64,000 bases of DNA from Bacteroidota bacterium (GTDB lineage Bacteria > Bacteroidota > Bacteroidia > Bacteroidales > SZUA-534), in NCBI GenBank assembly GCA_003250355.1, contig QKGS01000101.1, positions 1-64,000 on the forward strand, given 5' to 3'. The position numbers and the translations under genes are program-made. Shown piece by piece: positions 16,946 through 26,365 of the stretch. The notes below the pieces were generated by a model that saw nothing but the letters and a program-made list of their open reading frames with translations, searched no databases and was not told where the DNA came from. The stretch's first letter is position 1; each line of letters starts with the position of its first letter.

Positions 16946-19702
16946 TTAGCGATAATCTGAAGGCGTTTTATTGAACATTTCTTTGAAACATTTTGTAAAG
17001 TAAGAAAGGTTATCGAAACCTGTTACTGTTGCAATATCGCTAATTTTGTTATCGGTATTCTTTAAAAATTCTGCTGCTTTTTTAAGACGAACTGAACGGA
17101 TAAATTGAGTAGGGTTCATTCCCATTAATGCTTTTATTTTCCCATAAACATTCCGCCGTGACATATATAACTCGTTGCATAATTGCTCAACAGTAAATTC
17201 GAGATTTGAAATATTAGCATTAACAATTTGAATTAACTTGGTTATAAATTCCTCATCAAGTGAATTAATTTTAATATCCTTAAAATTTGGCACAGAATCA
17301 TTTATATAGCGTACTCTGTTATTTTTTCGAGTTTGAAGAATATTGTTGACTTTCAATATTAATTCCGATTCATTAAAAGGCTTTACTATATAATCATCAG
17401 CCCCGTAATTATAACCTTCAAGTTTATCATGCTGATTAGCCTTTGCTGTTAGCAATATTACCGGAATATGACAAGTTTCAACATTTGTCTTGATACTCTT
17501 GGTTAATTCATATCCATCACAAATAGGCATCATAACATCAGAAACGATAATGTCAGGAAAATTTTCTCTTGTCAACTGTAAGCCCTCTTTTCCGTTTGTA
17601 GCTTTAAAAACCTTATATTTTGAATTAAAAATGCGCTCCAAATAATCTCTTAATTCTTTGTTGTCTTCAATAATTAAAATGGTTTCCTTTTCTTTTATTA
17701 TATCATGGGTATTTACCTGTTTATTTGGCTCAGTTATTATTGTGTCATTATCATTTCCGTTGAAATCCGGAATTGGTAATTTAATGGTAAATACAGTTCC
17801 ATTGCCTACTATGCTCGATACTTCAATGGTTCCTTTGTGAAGCTCAATATATTCTTTTGCAATGTTTAATCCTAAACCCGTTCCGGCATAGTTCCCCTTT
17901 TTACTGGTTGTAGATTGATAAAATCGCTCAAATATTTTGTTAATTTCTTGTTCAGTGATACCAATACCAGTGTCTTTAACCATAATATGGACTTCACTAT
18001 TCTGAACAAATGTTTCGACATTGATTTCTCCCCCTGCAGCAGTAAACTTAAAGGCATTTGACAGGAGGTTATTCAATACTATTTCAAGTTTATCTTTATC
18101 ATATTTGAAAGACAGGTTCTCTGGTTTAGAGGTATACCGGTATATAATTTTATTGTCGGCAGCCAATGAACAAAAGGCTGATGCAATTTGATGAAAATGT
18201 TGATAGAAATTATGATGTTTTCTATTAAGCTTAAAATCACTGTTATCCAATTTTGAAATATCAATTTGTTGGTCAACTAGTTTTTTAAGCGCATTGGCGC
18301 TGGAAAGCATTGTATTTGCAAGTTCATAATCTTTATTGTTTTTTAATGAATGAACAATTCTTTCAAGCGGTGAAATTATAAGTGTTAGTGGAGTGCGAAT
18401 TTCATGTGAGATATTAGTTAAAAATTGAATTTTTTGTTTGTCGGCATCATGTAGTTTTTGAGTAAGCGCTACCAATTCTTTATCAGCTTTACGTTTATTT
18501 GAGCTAATGCGCAAAACCAGATAGAATATTATTAATAGAAGTCCAATAATAAATATTAGCAACCATATAATGTATTTCCGTTTTTTTAAGTTATCCTCAT
18601 TAACCTTAATTTGGTTTTGTATATTGTCTAATTCAAATTTCATTTCTAAACGAGCATACTCTTTTACTTTTCGTAAATTCTCAATACTATCATTTAGATA
18701 AATAAATCGTTTATAATAATCTGCAGCAGCTTTATGATTGTGCAATTTCTGCTCCAATTGAGCAATTACTAATAAAGGCTCCGGAATACCATTGTTAAAA
18801 CCATCAATGCTATTTTTTTCTATCTGCTTAAAATAGAAAAGTGCCTCTTTAAATTTTCCTAATTTACCGTAATACCCGCCAATATGCCTAAGCCAATATA
18901 ACTTACTATCGGTATCTTCTATTTGTTCAACGATAATTTGTGCTTTACGATAATAATGTAGTATGCTATCTGTAACAGCAAATTGCTCACTCACACAGCC
19001 AAGCTCTATGAATGCATCGGCAATTAAAATAGAATCATTGTTTAACCTTGCTAGAGATAATCCCTTATGATAATAAAATAAGCTACTGTCGTAATTACTA
19101 AACTGATGACGATAAAGTGATGCAATCTCTCTATAAGCATAATATAATTGGTTGGTATAACCATTAGCTAAACTAAGATGCATGTTTTTAAGTTCATATC
19201 GGAGTGATTCATTTTTATCGCTTAATTCATAATATCTGGATAAATAATGATATATAGTTCCTAATTCCTTGTAATGATTAGTTCTGGTAAATATTTCCTC
19301 GGCTTTTTGATAATATTGGAAAGCCATTTCTTTATTTATATCACCAAAAAAAAGGAAATACCCTGTATGCATATATGCTTTCCCCTGAAAATACTCATTA
19401 TCCAGCTTTTCACTTTGAAACACAAACTTTTTTAATATATCTGAAGCCAGATTATATTGTTTGTTTTTAAGTAGGTAATTACAAGTAGAATCAAATAATT
19501 CTAGTTGCTTGATTTTGTCATCCTGTTTTGAATAATAATGAATTAGTTTTTCTGCATAATGCAATACACTATCCGGACTATTGTTGGTTATGTGTTCTTG
19601 AAAACAAGAATCTAATGGAAAGAAAATATCATCGCTTGCGCAGACAACTATATTAAATAATTGAAATGTTAGAATTAAGGAAAGAATATATTTTTTATTC
19701 AT
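16946..19702 (-). CDS. Hybrid two-component regulator (TPR sensor, histidine kinase, receiver, AraC output)
   Basis: After a signal peptide, TPR repeats occupy residues of about 40-345 in the periplasm. A membrane span lies at about 377-398, a HisKA domain has its phospho-accepting His433 (NISHEIRTP), and an ATPase domain includes the VLNNLLSNAFKFT N-box and GTGLGLNIA. A receiver follows with Asp722 (DIIVSDVMMP), then an AraC-type DNA-binding domain (about 815-918). One protein thus joins sensing and transcription control. Classical Bacteroides hybrid regulators use a beta-propeller sensor; here a TPR sensor replaces it. The kelch/T9SS gene downstream is the nearest candidate target. Confidence 0.92.
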   Translation of the reverse strand: MNKKYILSLILTFQLFNIVVCASDDIFFPLDSCFQEHITNNSPDSVLHYAEKLIHYYSKQDDKIKQLELFDSTCNYLLKNKQYNLASDILKKFVFQSEKLDNEYFQGKAYMHTGYFLFFGDINKEMAFQYYQKAEEIFTRTNHYKELGTIYHYLSRYYELSDKNESLRYELKNMHLSLANGYTNQLYYAYREIASLYRHQFSNYDSSLFYYHKGLSLARLNNDSILIADAFIELGCVSEQFAVTDSILHYYRKAQIIVEQIEDTDSKLYWLRHIGGYYGKLGKFKEALFYFKQIEKNSIDGFNNGIPEPLLVIAQLEQKLHNHKAAADYYKRFIYLNDSIENLRKVKEYARLEMKFELDNIQNQIKVNEDNLKKRKYIIWLLIFIIGLLLIIFYLVLRISSNKRKADKELVALTQKLHDADKQKIQFLTNISHEIRTPLTLIISPLERIVHSLKNNKDYELANTMLSSANALKKLVDQQIDISKLDNSDFKLNRKHHNFYQHFHQIASAFCSLAADNKIIYRYTSKPENLSFKYDKDKLEIVLNNLLSNAFKFTAAGGEINVETFVQNSEVHIMVKDTGIGITEQEINKIFERFYQSTTSKKGNYAGTGLGLNIAKEYIELHKGTIEVSSIVGNGTVFTIKLPIPDFNGNDNDTIITEPNKQVNTHDIIKEKETILIIEDNKELRDYLERIFNSKYKVFKATNGKEGLQLTRENFPDIIVSDVMMPICDGYELTKSIKTNVETCHIPVILLTAKANQHDKLEGYNYGADDYIVKPFNESELILKVNNILQTRKNNRVRYINDSVPNFKDIKINSLDEEFITKLIQIVNANISNLEFTVEQLCNELYMSRRNVYGKIKALMGMNPTQFIRSVRLKKAAEFLKNTDNKISDIATVTGFDNLSYFTKCFKEMFNKTPSDYR

Positions 19703-19869
19703 TATTTATTAAATGTCGATATCAAGCAGTCTATATTATTTCCTCAAAATTAATATTATAGTTATTATTTCACACTTAGAGGCTAAGTTTTGGACGCCAA
19801 TTAAAGAATAGAATAAAATTGCATTATACGGACTAAATTCTTATATTTACACGTATAAAATATAAAGCA

Positions 19870-20127
19870 ATGGATGCAAAATTGACATTAAAGCTAGATA
19901 AATTTGTTATTGAACAAGCAAAAGAATATGCATCTTTTCATAAAAGAAGTTTATCCAGAATGATAGAAGCATATTTAAAATCATTAATAAATCAAAGTAA
20001 TATGAAGGATGAAGATGATTTTGAAATATCTCCTTTTGTAAAAAGTATGTCAACGGGAGTAAATATTCCTGCTAACCTTGACTATAAGGCCGGGTATTTG
20101 GAACATATGTTAGAAAAGCATAAGTAG
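19870..20127 (+). CDS. Antitoxin, DUF6364/ribbon-helix-helix type
   Basis: This 85-aa protein starts MDAKLTLKLDKFVIEQAKEY, followed by HKRSLSRMIEAYLKSL, the pattern of small antitoxins with a ribbon-helix-helix fold that bind both their toxin and their own promoter. The stop codon is one base from the start of a PIN-domain toxin gene, so the two form a type II toxin-antitoxin module with the usual antitoxin-first order. The C-terminal half (residues 45-85) would be the toxin-binding part. Confidence 0.85.
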   Translation: MDAKLTLKLDKFVIEQAKEYASFHKRSLSRMIEAYLKSLINQSNMKDEDDFEISPFVKSMSTGVNIPANLDYKAGYLEHMLEKHK

Positions 20128-20128
20128 T

Positions 20129-20545
20129 ATGAAGGCTTTTATTGATACAAACGTAATGCTTGATTTTTTAGGCGAGCGAGAACCTTTTTATACAAGCGCA
20201 GCAAAAATAGCAACATTAGCTGATAAAGGTAAAATTGAAATGGTTGTATCTGCATTATCATATGCTACGGTTAGTTACTTTCTTACAAAATTTGAAGGAA
20301 TTGATAAAACAAAAGATAAATTGAGAAAGTTTAAAGTAATATCACAAATTTGTAAACTTGATGAAAAGCTAATTGACAAAGGATTGAATTCAAATTTTTC
20401 AGATTATGAAGATTCACTTCAATATTTTAGTGCATTACGTTTTGAATGTGATTTTATAATTACAAGGAATGTAAAAGACTTTAAGGAGTCGGTAATTCCG
20501 GTACTAACACCTGATGAGTTTCTTTATAGCTTTAAAAAGAGATAG
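20129..20545 (+). CDS. PIN-domain toxin (VapC-like ribonuclease)
   Basis: The 138-aa protein opens with MKAFIDTNVMLDFL, giving the first acidic residue of the PIN active site, and has later acidic positions in NFSDYEDSLQYFSAL and a CDFIITRNVKDF segment, as expected for Mg-dependent PIN RNases. Such toxins cleave RNA and stop growth when the antitoxin is lost. It is directly coupled to the antitoxin gene upstream. The target RNA cannot be inferred. Confidence 0.88.
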   Translation: MKAFIDTNVMLDFLGEREPFYTSAAKIATLADKGKIEMVVSALSYATVSYFLTKFEGIDKTKDKLRKFKVISQICKLDEKLIDKGLNSNFSDYEDSLQYFSALRFECDFIITRNVKDFKESVIPVLTPDEFLYSFKKR

Positions 20546-20596
20546 TTATAGACCAAAAGTAACTGAGTAGTTATAATAATCATAATACTAAAAAAA

Positions 20597-21256
20597 ATGC
20601 TAGAGATACTAAATAAATGTTTGCTTTTCAAAGATGTAGAGAATATTGAAAATGCTCTTGAAGGTATTCAGTATCAAATAAAAGAGTATAACAGTGGTAA
20701 TGTTATTGCATCACGAAAAGAAGAGGTTAAAAACCTTATGATAGTTTTGGAAGGTAGTGTTCGCGGTGAGATTATTGACTTTGCAGGAAATGTTCTTAAA
20801 ATTGAGGATATTGAGGCCCCAAAACCAATAGCTTTGGCATTTATATTTGGTCCTAACAGCTACTTCCCTGTCGATGTTATTGCAAATAAAAAGGTAAAAC
20901 TTCTTTTTATTCAGAAAGAGAATCTGCTTAAACTGTTTCATAAAGAACCTATCATAAACCACAATTTCTTAAATGCAATATCGGGACGGACACAATTTCT
21001 GAGTCAGCGTATATGGTTTCTGTCGTTGAAAAGCATAAAGGCTAAAATTGCACACTATATATTAGATATGGACAGAAACGGATCGGGAACTATCATGCTT
21101 CCTATGAATCAGAAAGAACTATCTGAATTTTTTGGTGTTACACGCCCTTCACTTGCTCGTGAACTTTCAGAAATGAAAAACAACGATATTATTTCCCTTG
21201 AGGGAAAAATGCTTAAAATACTGGACAGGGAAACACTTAAAGAATATGCTGTATAA
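20597..21256 (+). CDS. Crp/Fnr-family transcriptional regulator
   Basis: The 219-aa protein has an N-terminal cyclic-nucleotide-binding-like beta barrel (LMIVLEGSVRGEIIDFAG) and a C-terminal winged helix (MNQKELSEFFGVTRPSLARELSEM). There is no Fnr-type N-terminal Cys cluster, so direct oxygen sensing through [4Fe-4S] is unlikely; it may sense nitric oxide through haem or another ligand, as some relatives do. It lies directly upstream of nrfHA on the same strand with 78 bases between, so it is a strong candidate for the regulator of nitrite respiration. Confidence 0.88.
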   Translation: MLEILNKCLLFKDVENIENALEGIQYQIKEYNSGNVIASRKEEVKNLMIVLEGSVRGEIIDFAGNVLKIEDIEAPKPIALAFIFGPNSYFPVDVIANKKVKLLFIQKENLLKLFHKEPIINHNFLNAISGRTQFLSQRIWFLSLKSIKAKIAHYILDMDRNGSGTIMLPMNQKELSEFFGVTRPSLARELSEMKNNDIISLEGKMLKILDRETLKEYAV

Positions 21257-21334
21257 CACATTTTTGTAGCCTTGTTTAAATTGTATATAATTTCATTTTG
21301 GAATAATTTGTAAGTATAATACAACTAAGCATTT

Positions 21335-21907
21335 ATGAAAATAATAAGGAGAATAATTCCACCGCAGGAATGGAAAATGGCAGTAACAATAGTTAGCGGC
21401 ATTCTGGTTGGCTTAGTTATTTATCTGGTTAAAATTTCAAATGCACCCTCTTACCTTTCCGATTCTTCTACAACTTGCATCAACTGTCATGTAATGGAAC
21501 CACAGTATGTGAGCTGGTTTCACAGTTCGCACCGTGAGCAGGCAAACTGTAACGATTGCCATGTCCCCCACAATAATTTTATAAACAAGTACTATTTTAA
21601 AGGGAAAGATGGTATGCGCCATGCAACAATTTTCACTTTAAGAAAAGAACCTCAGGTAATAAGAATAAAAGCAGAAGGCAAGCATGTAGTACAGGAAAAC
21701 TGTAAACGCTGCCATTTTCATGTAAATGAGAATGTTACTACAATTAATGTTTGCGCAAAGGAAAATGATACCGGTAAACGTTGTTGGGATTGCCACAGAG
21801 ACGTGCCACATGGTACTGTCAGCAGTTTGTCGTCAACACCTAATAATATAGTGCCGAAGTTGGAAAGCCCTGTACCCGACTGGTTAGATAAACTTATGAA
21901 TGAATAA
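21335..21907 (+). CDS. nrfH: Cytochrome c nitrite reductase small subunit NrfH
   Basis: This NapC/NirT-family membrane cytochrome carries electrons from menaquinol to NrfA. An N-terminal membrane span (about residues 14-30) anchors it. Four c-type haem motifs are visible: CINCH (48), CNDCH (72), CKRCH (123) and CWDCH (149). The first motif continues CHVMEPQ, so a methionine next to it may act in ligation as in known NrfH. The length of 190 aa is normal. nrfA follows after 32 bases in the same operon. Confidence 0.95.
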   Translation: MKIIRRIIPPQEWKMAVTIVSGILVGLVIYLVKISNAPSYLSDSSTTCINCHVMEPQYVSWFHSSHREQANCNDCHVPHNNFINKYYFKGKDGMRHATIFTLRKEPQVIRIKAEGKHVVQENCKRCHFHVNENVTTINVCAKENDTGKRCWDCHRDVPHGTVSSLSSTPNNIVPKLESPVPDWLDKLMNE

Positions 21908-21939
21908 TAATATTTGAATAAAATAATAAACACATAGCT

Positions 21940-23445
21940 ATGAACCAGACTAAGCAACGAAACCCATGGATAAACCGTATCATATTTCTGATTACGGTTG
22001 TAGTAGTCTTCCTTTTAGGATTATTGGCATCGTCAATAACAGAACGCCACGCAGAAGAGCAGTATGTTTATAAACCACAGGTAAAAATATCGGAACAAGA
22101 GTCGAGAAATGAGGTTTGGGGTAAAAACTTCCCCTTAGAATATACCTCGTACTACAAAACTGCCGACACCAGTTTCAGGAGCAAGTATAATGGAAATGCC
22201 ATGATAGATATGCTTGAAGTAGACCCTCGGTTGGTTGTACTTTGGGCAGGATACGGTTTTTCAAAAGAGTATAATCAGGGGCGCGGACACTATTATGCCA
22301 TTGAAGATATTCACAATATACTCCGGACAGGAGCCCCTACCGGACCCGATGACGGCCCCATGCCTGCTACATGTTGGACTTGTAAAAGCCCCGATGTGCC
22401 ACGGCTTATGAATGAACTTGGAGTAGCCGAATTTTACAAAGGGAAATGGTCAGCTAAAGGTCATGAGGTAGTGAACCCTATCGGGTGTTTAGATTGCCAC
22501 GATCCGGTATCTATGGAATTGAAAATTACACGACCTGCTTTGGTTGAAGCATACGAACGTCAGGGTAAAGATATTACCAAAGCTACACATGAAGAGATGC
22601 GTTCATTGGTTTGTGCCCAGTGTCATGTTGAGTATTATTTCAATAAAAATATTCATGAAGGTGTTCCATATCTGGTATTTCCATGGGATAACGGTACCAG
22701 TGTTGAACAAATGGAAGCGTATTACGATAAAATGGAATTTGCCGACTGGACTCATACCCTGAGTAAAGCTCCAATGTTAAAAGCCCAGCATCCGGGATAT
22801 GAGGTATTTATGACCGGAGTACATGCAGAGCGCGGAGTTTCATGTGCCGATTGTCATATGCCCTACAAATCGGTTGGTGGGCAGAAATTTACAGACCATC
22901 ACATTCAGAGTCCGCTTAATAATATAGCTAATTCATGTCAGGTATGTCACAGAGAAGAGGCTGAACAGTTGGTGAAAGATGTTTATGAACGTCAGGACAG
23001 AATAATTGAGAACAGGGATAAACTAGAGGAACTGTTGGTACGAGCTCATGTAGAAGCTAAAAAAGCATGGGATTTGGGAGCCAATGATGCAGAGATGAAG
23101 GGAATACTAACCGATATTCGTCATGCCCAATGGCGGTGGGATTATGCTGCAGCCAGCCATGGTGGCTCGTTTCACTCTCCTGTTGAAACCGGAAGGGTTA
23201 TTGCCACAGGTATTACAATTGCTCAGGAAAGTAGAATAAAACTGGCTCGTTTACTATCTCAATTAGGCCACGTAGGTGAAGTTCCTTATCCTGATATTAC
23301 TACAAAAGCCAAAGCTCAGAAGTTTATAGGGCTTGATATGGATAAGCTTAATAGTGAAAAACAGGATTTTTTAAAGAATTTACTTCCACAGTGGTTAGAA
23401 AAAGCCAAAGAAAGAGAGGATAAACAAGAAATTGTTTATTTTTAA
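21940..23445 (+). CDS. nrfA: Ammonia-forming cytochrome c nitrite reductase NrfA
   Basis: NrfA reduces nitrite to ammonium with six electrons in the periplasm. The catalytic haem motif is the family-specific CWTCK (about residue 144), with lysine in place of histidine as proximal ligand. Four regular motifs follow: CLDCH (183), CAQCH (225), CADCH (301) and CQVCH (333). An uncleaved or cleavable N-terminal hydrophobic segment covers residues 13-30. The 501-aa length is typical. With nrfH and the Crp/Fnr gene it forms a dissimilatory nitrite-to-ammonium locus, and a terminator follows at once. Confidence 0.97.
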   Translation: MNQTKQRNPWINRIIFLITVVVVFLLGLLASSITERHAEEQYVYKPQVKISEQESRNEVWGKNFPLEYTSYYKTADTSFRSKYNGNAMIDMLEVDPRLVVLWAGYGFSKEYNQGRGHYYAIEDIHNILRTGAPTGPDDGPMPATCWTCKSPDVPRLMNELGVAEFYKGKWSAKGHEVVNPIGCLDCHDPVSMELKITRPALVEAYERQGKDITKATHEEMRSLVCAQCHVEYYFNKNIHEGVPYLVFPWDNGTSVEQMEAYYDKMEFADWTHTLSKAPMLKAQHPGYEVFMTGVHAERGVSCADCHMPYKSVGGQKFTDHHIQSPLNNIANSCQVCHREEAEQLVKDVYERQDRIIENRDKLEELLVRAHVEAKKAWDLGANDAEMKGILTDIRHAQWRWDYAAASHGGSFHSPVETGRVIATGITIAQESRIKLARLLSQLGHVGEVPYPDITTKAKAQKFIGLDMDKLNSEKQDFLKNLLPQWLEKAKEREDKQEIVYF

Positions 23446-23448
23446 AAT

Positions 23449-23486
23449 AACAAAACAGGGTTTCGATTTCGGAACCCTGTTTTGTT
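23449..23486 (+). terminator. Terminator after nrfA
   Basis: Stem AACAAAACAGGGTT (23449-23462) and AACCCTGTTTTGTT (23473-23486) begin four bases after the nrfA stop. It separates nrfHA from the ResB-type gene, so that gene may need its own promoter or readthrough. Confidence 0.88.
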
Positions 23487-23527
23487 AGGCAATATTTGAA
23501 ATAATAAGTAAACGTATCAAAACAGAA

Positions 23528-24745
23528 TTGAAAGAAATTAAAAATATCAATAGCAATAATAGGTACTCAAGAGCATTTATTTTTAGCTTCGTACTAATAC
23601 TTGCAGGGGCTTTTTGCGACTATTTTTCCAATAGTTCCGGAACGCTCATCCCTCCTGCTCCATACAATATATATATACTGCTCAGCCTTGTAACTTTTAT
23701 AGTTTTCCTACATTTGTTTTACGGAAATACAAGGCTCATACATTGGTTGTCATCAGTACCGGTGGCCATTAGTTCAATAGCAGCAATACTATTATTGGTA
23801 ATACTTATGGGGTTTATTCCCCAAAGTGAATCATCAAATACAATTATCAACAGGCTTTCGCTAAATGACCTGAAAAACAGTAATATACTTGCGATAAATG
23901 CATTTTTTATACTCATATCATTAGGTTTGGTAACAATAAAGCGATTAACCCCATTTAGTTTTAAAAATATAGGATTCTTTATGAATCACTTTGGAGTATG
24001 GTTGGTTATTGCAGCAGCTATATTTGGCAGTACCGATATTGTGAAACTCAGACTTACAGCATACGAGGAAGGGAATCCTGAATGGAGAGCTCAAAATAAT
24101 ATTCACATTTTTGAACTACCCATAGCTATTAAGCTAAATGACTTTGGCATTGAAGAATATGCCCCAAAGCTCGCATTTATTGATGTTCACAAGGGTGAAA
24201 TAATTGAAGAGTATAGAAGCAGCATTGCTCCTGCCGATTCGGGTTCAGTTCATAATATATCAGGCTGGAATATTACAATTGAGCAAATGATGCAGCAGTC
24301 TGTAAGGTTCAGCGATAAATATGTTCCATTTTTCAGCAAAGGTGCTTGTGCTTCAGCTTACGCAAAATGTATAAGCGAAACCGATACCGTAGAAGGTTGG
24401 ATATCGGCCGGTAGTTACTTGCATGGGTCTGAATATTTACAGCTCGACCATTGTAATGCTCTAGTACTGTTAAAACCTGAACCGGCAAGGTATTATTCTG
24501 AGGTTAAGTTATTTGCCCAAGATGGTACTACAGAAAACAGATTGATAGAAGTAAACAAACCGGTAAAATTTAAGGGGTGGAATATATATCAACTAAGTTA
24601 TGACGAAACAAAAGGGCGATGGTCAGACTACAGCGTATTTGAGCTGGTAAAAGATCCGTGGTTGCCGGTAGTTTATATAGGGCTGTTTATGGTTTTAGCC
24701 GGAGCCGTTTATTTGTTTTCGTTTGCAAACAGGAAAAGGTTGTAG
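23528..24745 (+). CDS. resB: Cytochrome c biogenesis protein, ResB-like
   Basis: ResB works with CcsA to deliver haem to apocytochromes in system II maturation. This 405-aa protein has three hydrophobic segments in the first 165 residues, a large periplasmic domain (about 170-375) and a final span (VVYIGLFMVLAGAVYLFSF), the ResB layout. The start used is a TTG at 23528; a later ATG would delete part of the N terminus. It lies downstream of nrfHA and upstream of ccsA, so it probably matures the Nrf cytochromes. It is shorter and more diverged than textbook ResB. Confidence 0.75.
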   Translation: MKEIKNINSNNRYSRAFIFSFVLILAGAFCDYFSNSSGTLIPPAPYNIYILLSLVTFIVFLHLFYGNTRLIHWLSSVPVAISSIAAILLLVILMGFIPQSESSNTIINRLSLNDLKNSNILAINAFFILISLGLVTIKRLTPFSFKNIGFFMNHFGVWLVIAAAIFGSTDIVKLRLTAYEEGNPEWRAQNNIHIFELPIAIKLNDFGIEEYAPKLAFIDVHKGEIIEEYRSSIAPADSGSVHNISGWNITIEQMMQQSVRFSDKYVPFFSKGACASAYAKCISETDTVEGWISAGSYLHGSEYLQLDHCNALVLLKPEPARYYSEVKLFAQDGTTENRLIEVNKPVKFKGWNIYQLSYDETKGRWSDYSVFELVKDPWLPVVYIGLFMVLAGAVYLFSFANRKRL

Positions 24746-25288
24746 GTTCTAAGCTATAGGCTATAGGTTGCAGATTAATTTAAAGTGCAGTTTATATAAT
24801 ATGGATTTTTTAGCCCCAAAGGGGCTAAAGAAATAGCCCTGAGCAAATGAAGCGAAGCTGAATGTCGCTCAGGGTAAAGGTAAAGAATGTATAATGTCGC
24901 AAGTAATTATGCTTATAGAAAGTAGTATTAGTACTATGCGACACAACTCTTGATATTAAATTACAGAGGTCGGTAGATAAATACCTATAATGAAAGGTTA
25001 ATTACATTCAGATTTATTTCTGCCGAAATGCTGTCAGGAGCTTCGCACCCTGACAGATTTTAACCTGAAAACGTCCGAAGGTCTTGTCAGCGTTAAATAA
25101 CCAATAAAAGCAAATAAGTAACTAACTACTGACCTCTATTAAATTATATGATTATAATTGCGAGCATGGTTTCAAATAGAATAGCAATATGATTTATTGC
25201 TTGCATCGTTTTTTGCTTTGTTATTTTTAATCCGGTGCTTTGCACGGGCTAATGCTTACGCCCCTTTGGGGTCTAATATGATAAAAAA
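24746..25288. other. Repeat-rich intergenic region between resB and ccsA
   Basis: No coding frame is supported over these 543 bases. Three hairpins stand out: TTTAGCCCC/GGGGCTAAA (24809-24829), CCCTGAGC/GCTCAGGG (24837-24874) and CTGTCAGG/CCTGACAG (25031-25056), the last with GCTTCGCACC in its loop. A further GCCCCTTTGGGG copy lies just before ccsA (25260). These look like palindromic repeat elements dispersed in Bacteroidota genomes. They separate two genes that are usually adjacent. Confidence 0.6.
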
Positions 25289-26083
25289 ATGATTTGGGAA
25301 TACTTTAAAATATTTGCTTCTTCAATTGTAGCTCTATGGGTTGTGGCTATAATAAATATGTACTTTAACAAGCATGATAAACTGAACCTCACATTTAAGG
25401 TAACAGCATTGGCAACAGCTCTGTTTGCTGTATTTATAACAATACTATGGGTACAATTGGATCGCCCTCCTATGCGTACCCTGGGAGAAACACGGCTGTG
25501 GTACTCGCTATTCTCTCCTGTAATCGGACTAATAGTTTACTATAACAGAAAATACAAATGGTTTCTGGGTTACAGCCTGTTCCTGGCATCGGTATTTCTG
25601 ATTATTAATATTGCAAAACCCGATACATACTCACAAACTCTTATGCCGGCACTTCAAAGCCCATGGTTTGTACCTCATGTTATAGTATATATGTTTGCTT
25701 ATGCTTTACTTGGAGCATCATCGTTGGTTGCGGTATACGGACTATTTTTGCAATACAGTAAAAAACCCGCAGCTGATAAGTTATTACTTGCCGACAATCT
25801 GGTATACATAGGTTTCTCATTTCTTACCATGGGGCTGATATTTGGTGCTTTATGGGCAAAACAAGCGTGGGGACATTATTGGACATGGGATCCGAAGGAG
25901 ACATGGGCATTTATAACATGGGCTATATATTTGCTATATATACACTTCAGGTATTTTAACGAAAATAAAGCTAAAACACACTATTGGATTTTGGCAACAG
26001 CCTTTGTATTCTTGCTTATATGTTGGTTTGGAATAAACTATTTGCCATCGGCGGCAGAGAGTGTGCATACTTATTCTAATTAA
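25289..26083 (+). CDS. ccsA: Cytochrome c biogenesis protein CcsA (haem handling)
   Basis: This polytopic membrane protein of 264 aa carries the WWD haem-binding signature WGHYWTWDPKETWAFITW (about residues 195-212) and a conserved periplasmic His before the last span (ESVHTYSN). It presents haem on the outer face for attachment to CxxCH motifs. With the ResB-like gene upstream it completes a system II maturation pair that would serve NrfH and NrfA. The intervening 543-base repeat region means the two are not tightly coupled. Confidence 0.88.
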   Translation: MIWEYFKIFASSIVALWVVAIINMYFNKHDKLNLTFKVTALATALFAVFITILWVQLDRPPMRTLGETRLWYSLFSPVIGLIVYYNRKYKWFLGYSLFLASVFLIINIAKPDTYSQTLMPALQSPWFVPHVIVYMFAYALLGASSLVAVYGLFLQYSKKPAADKLLLADNLVYIGFSFLTMGLIFGALWAKQAWGHYWTWDPKETWAFITWAIYLLYIHFRYFNENKAKTHYWILATAFVFLLICWFGINYLPSAAESVHTYSN

Positions 26084-26365
26084 TTCTACTTTGACACATT
26101 AGTTTTTTATTATTGAGTAACATAAATCAATAAGTTAATTCTTAACCCGAACTATGCAATAGAATTGGAATAATGAGGGTAAATAGAAGCAGTACTGCAA
26201 GTTAATGGCAAACATAGATTAACCATCTAGGTTCAACCCGCTCAAATTAGCGAAGCGATCTCACGAATCCCGAAGGGTGAGTAAATGCGTTGCATTAGAA
26301 AGATGCTGACTAATAGTTGATTAATGCTGATTTTGAAAACCTAATGAATAAAGCGGGTTAAATTA

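Noticed and set aside
26084-26365. tRNA-like sequence (GGTTCAACCCGCTC near 26230)
   Set aside because: No acceptor, D-arm or anticodon stem can be folded around it.
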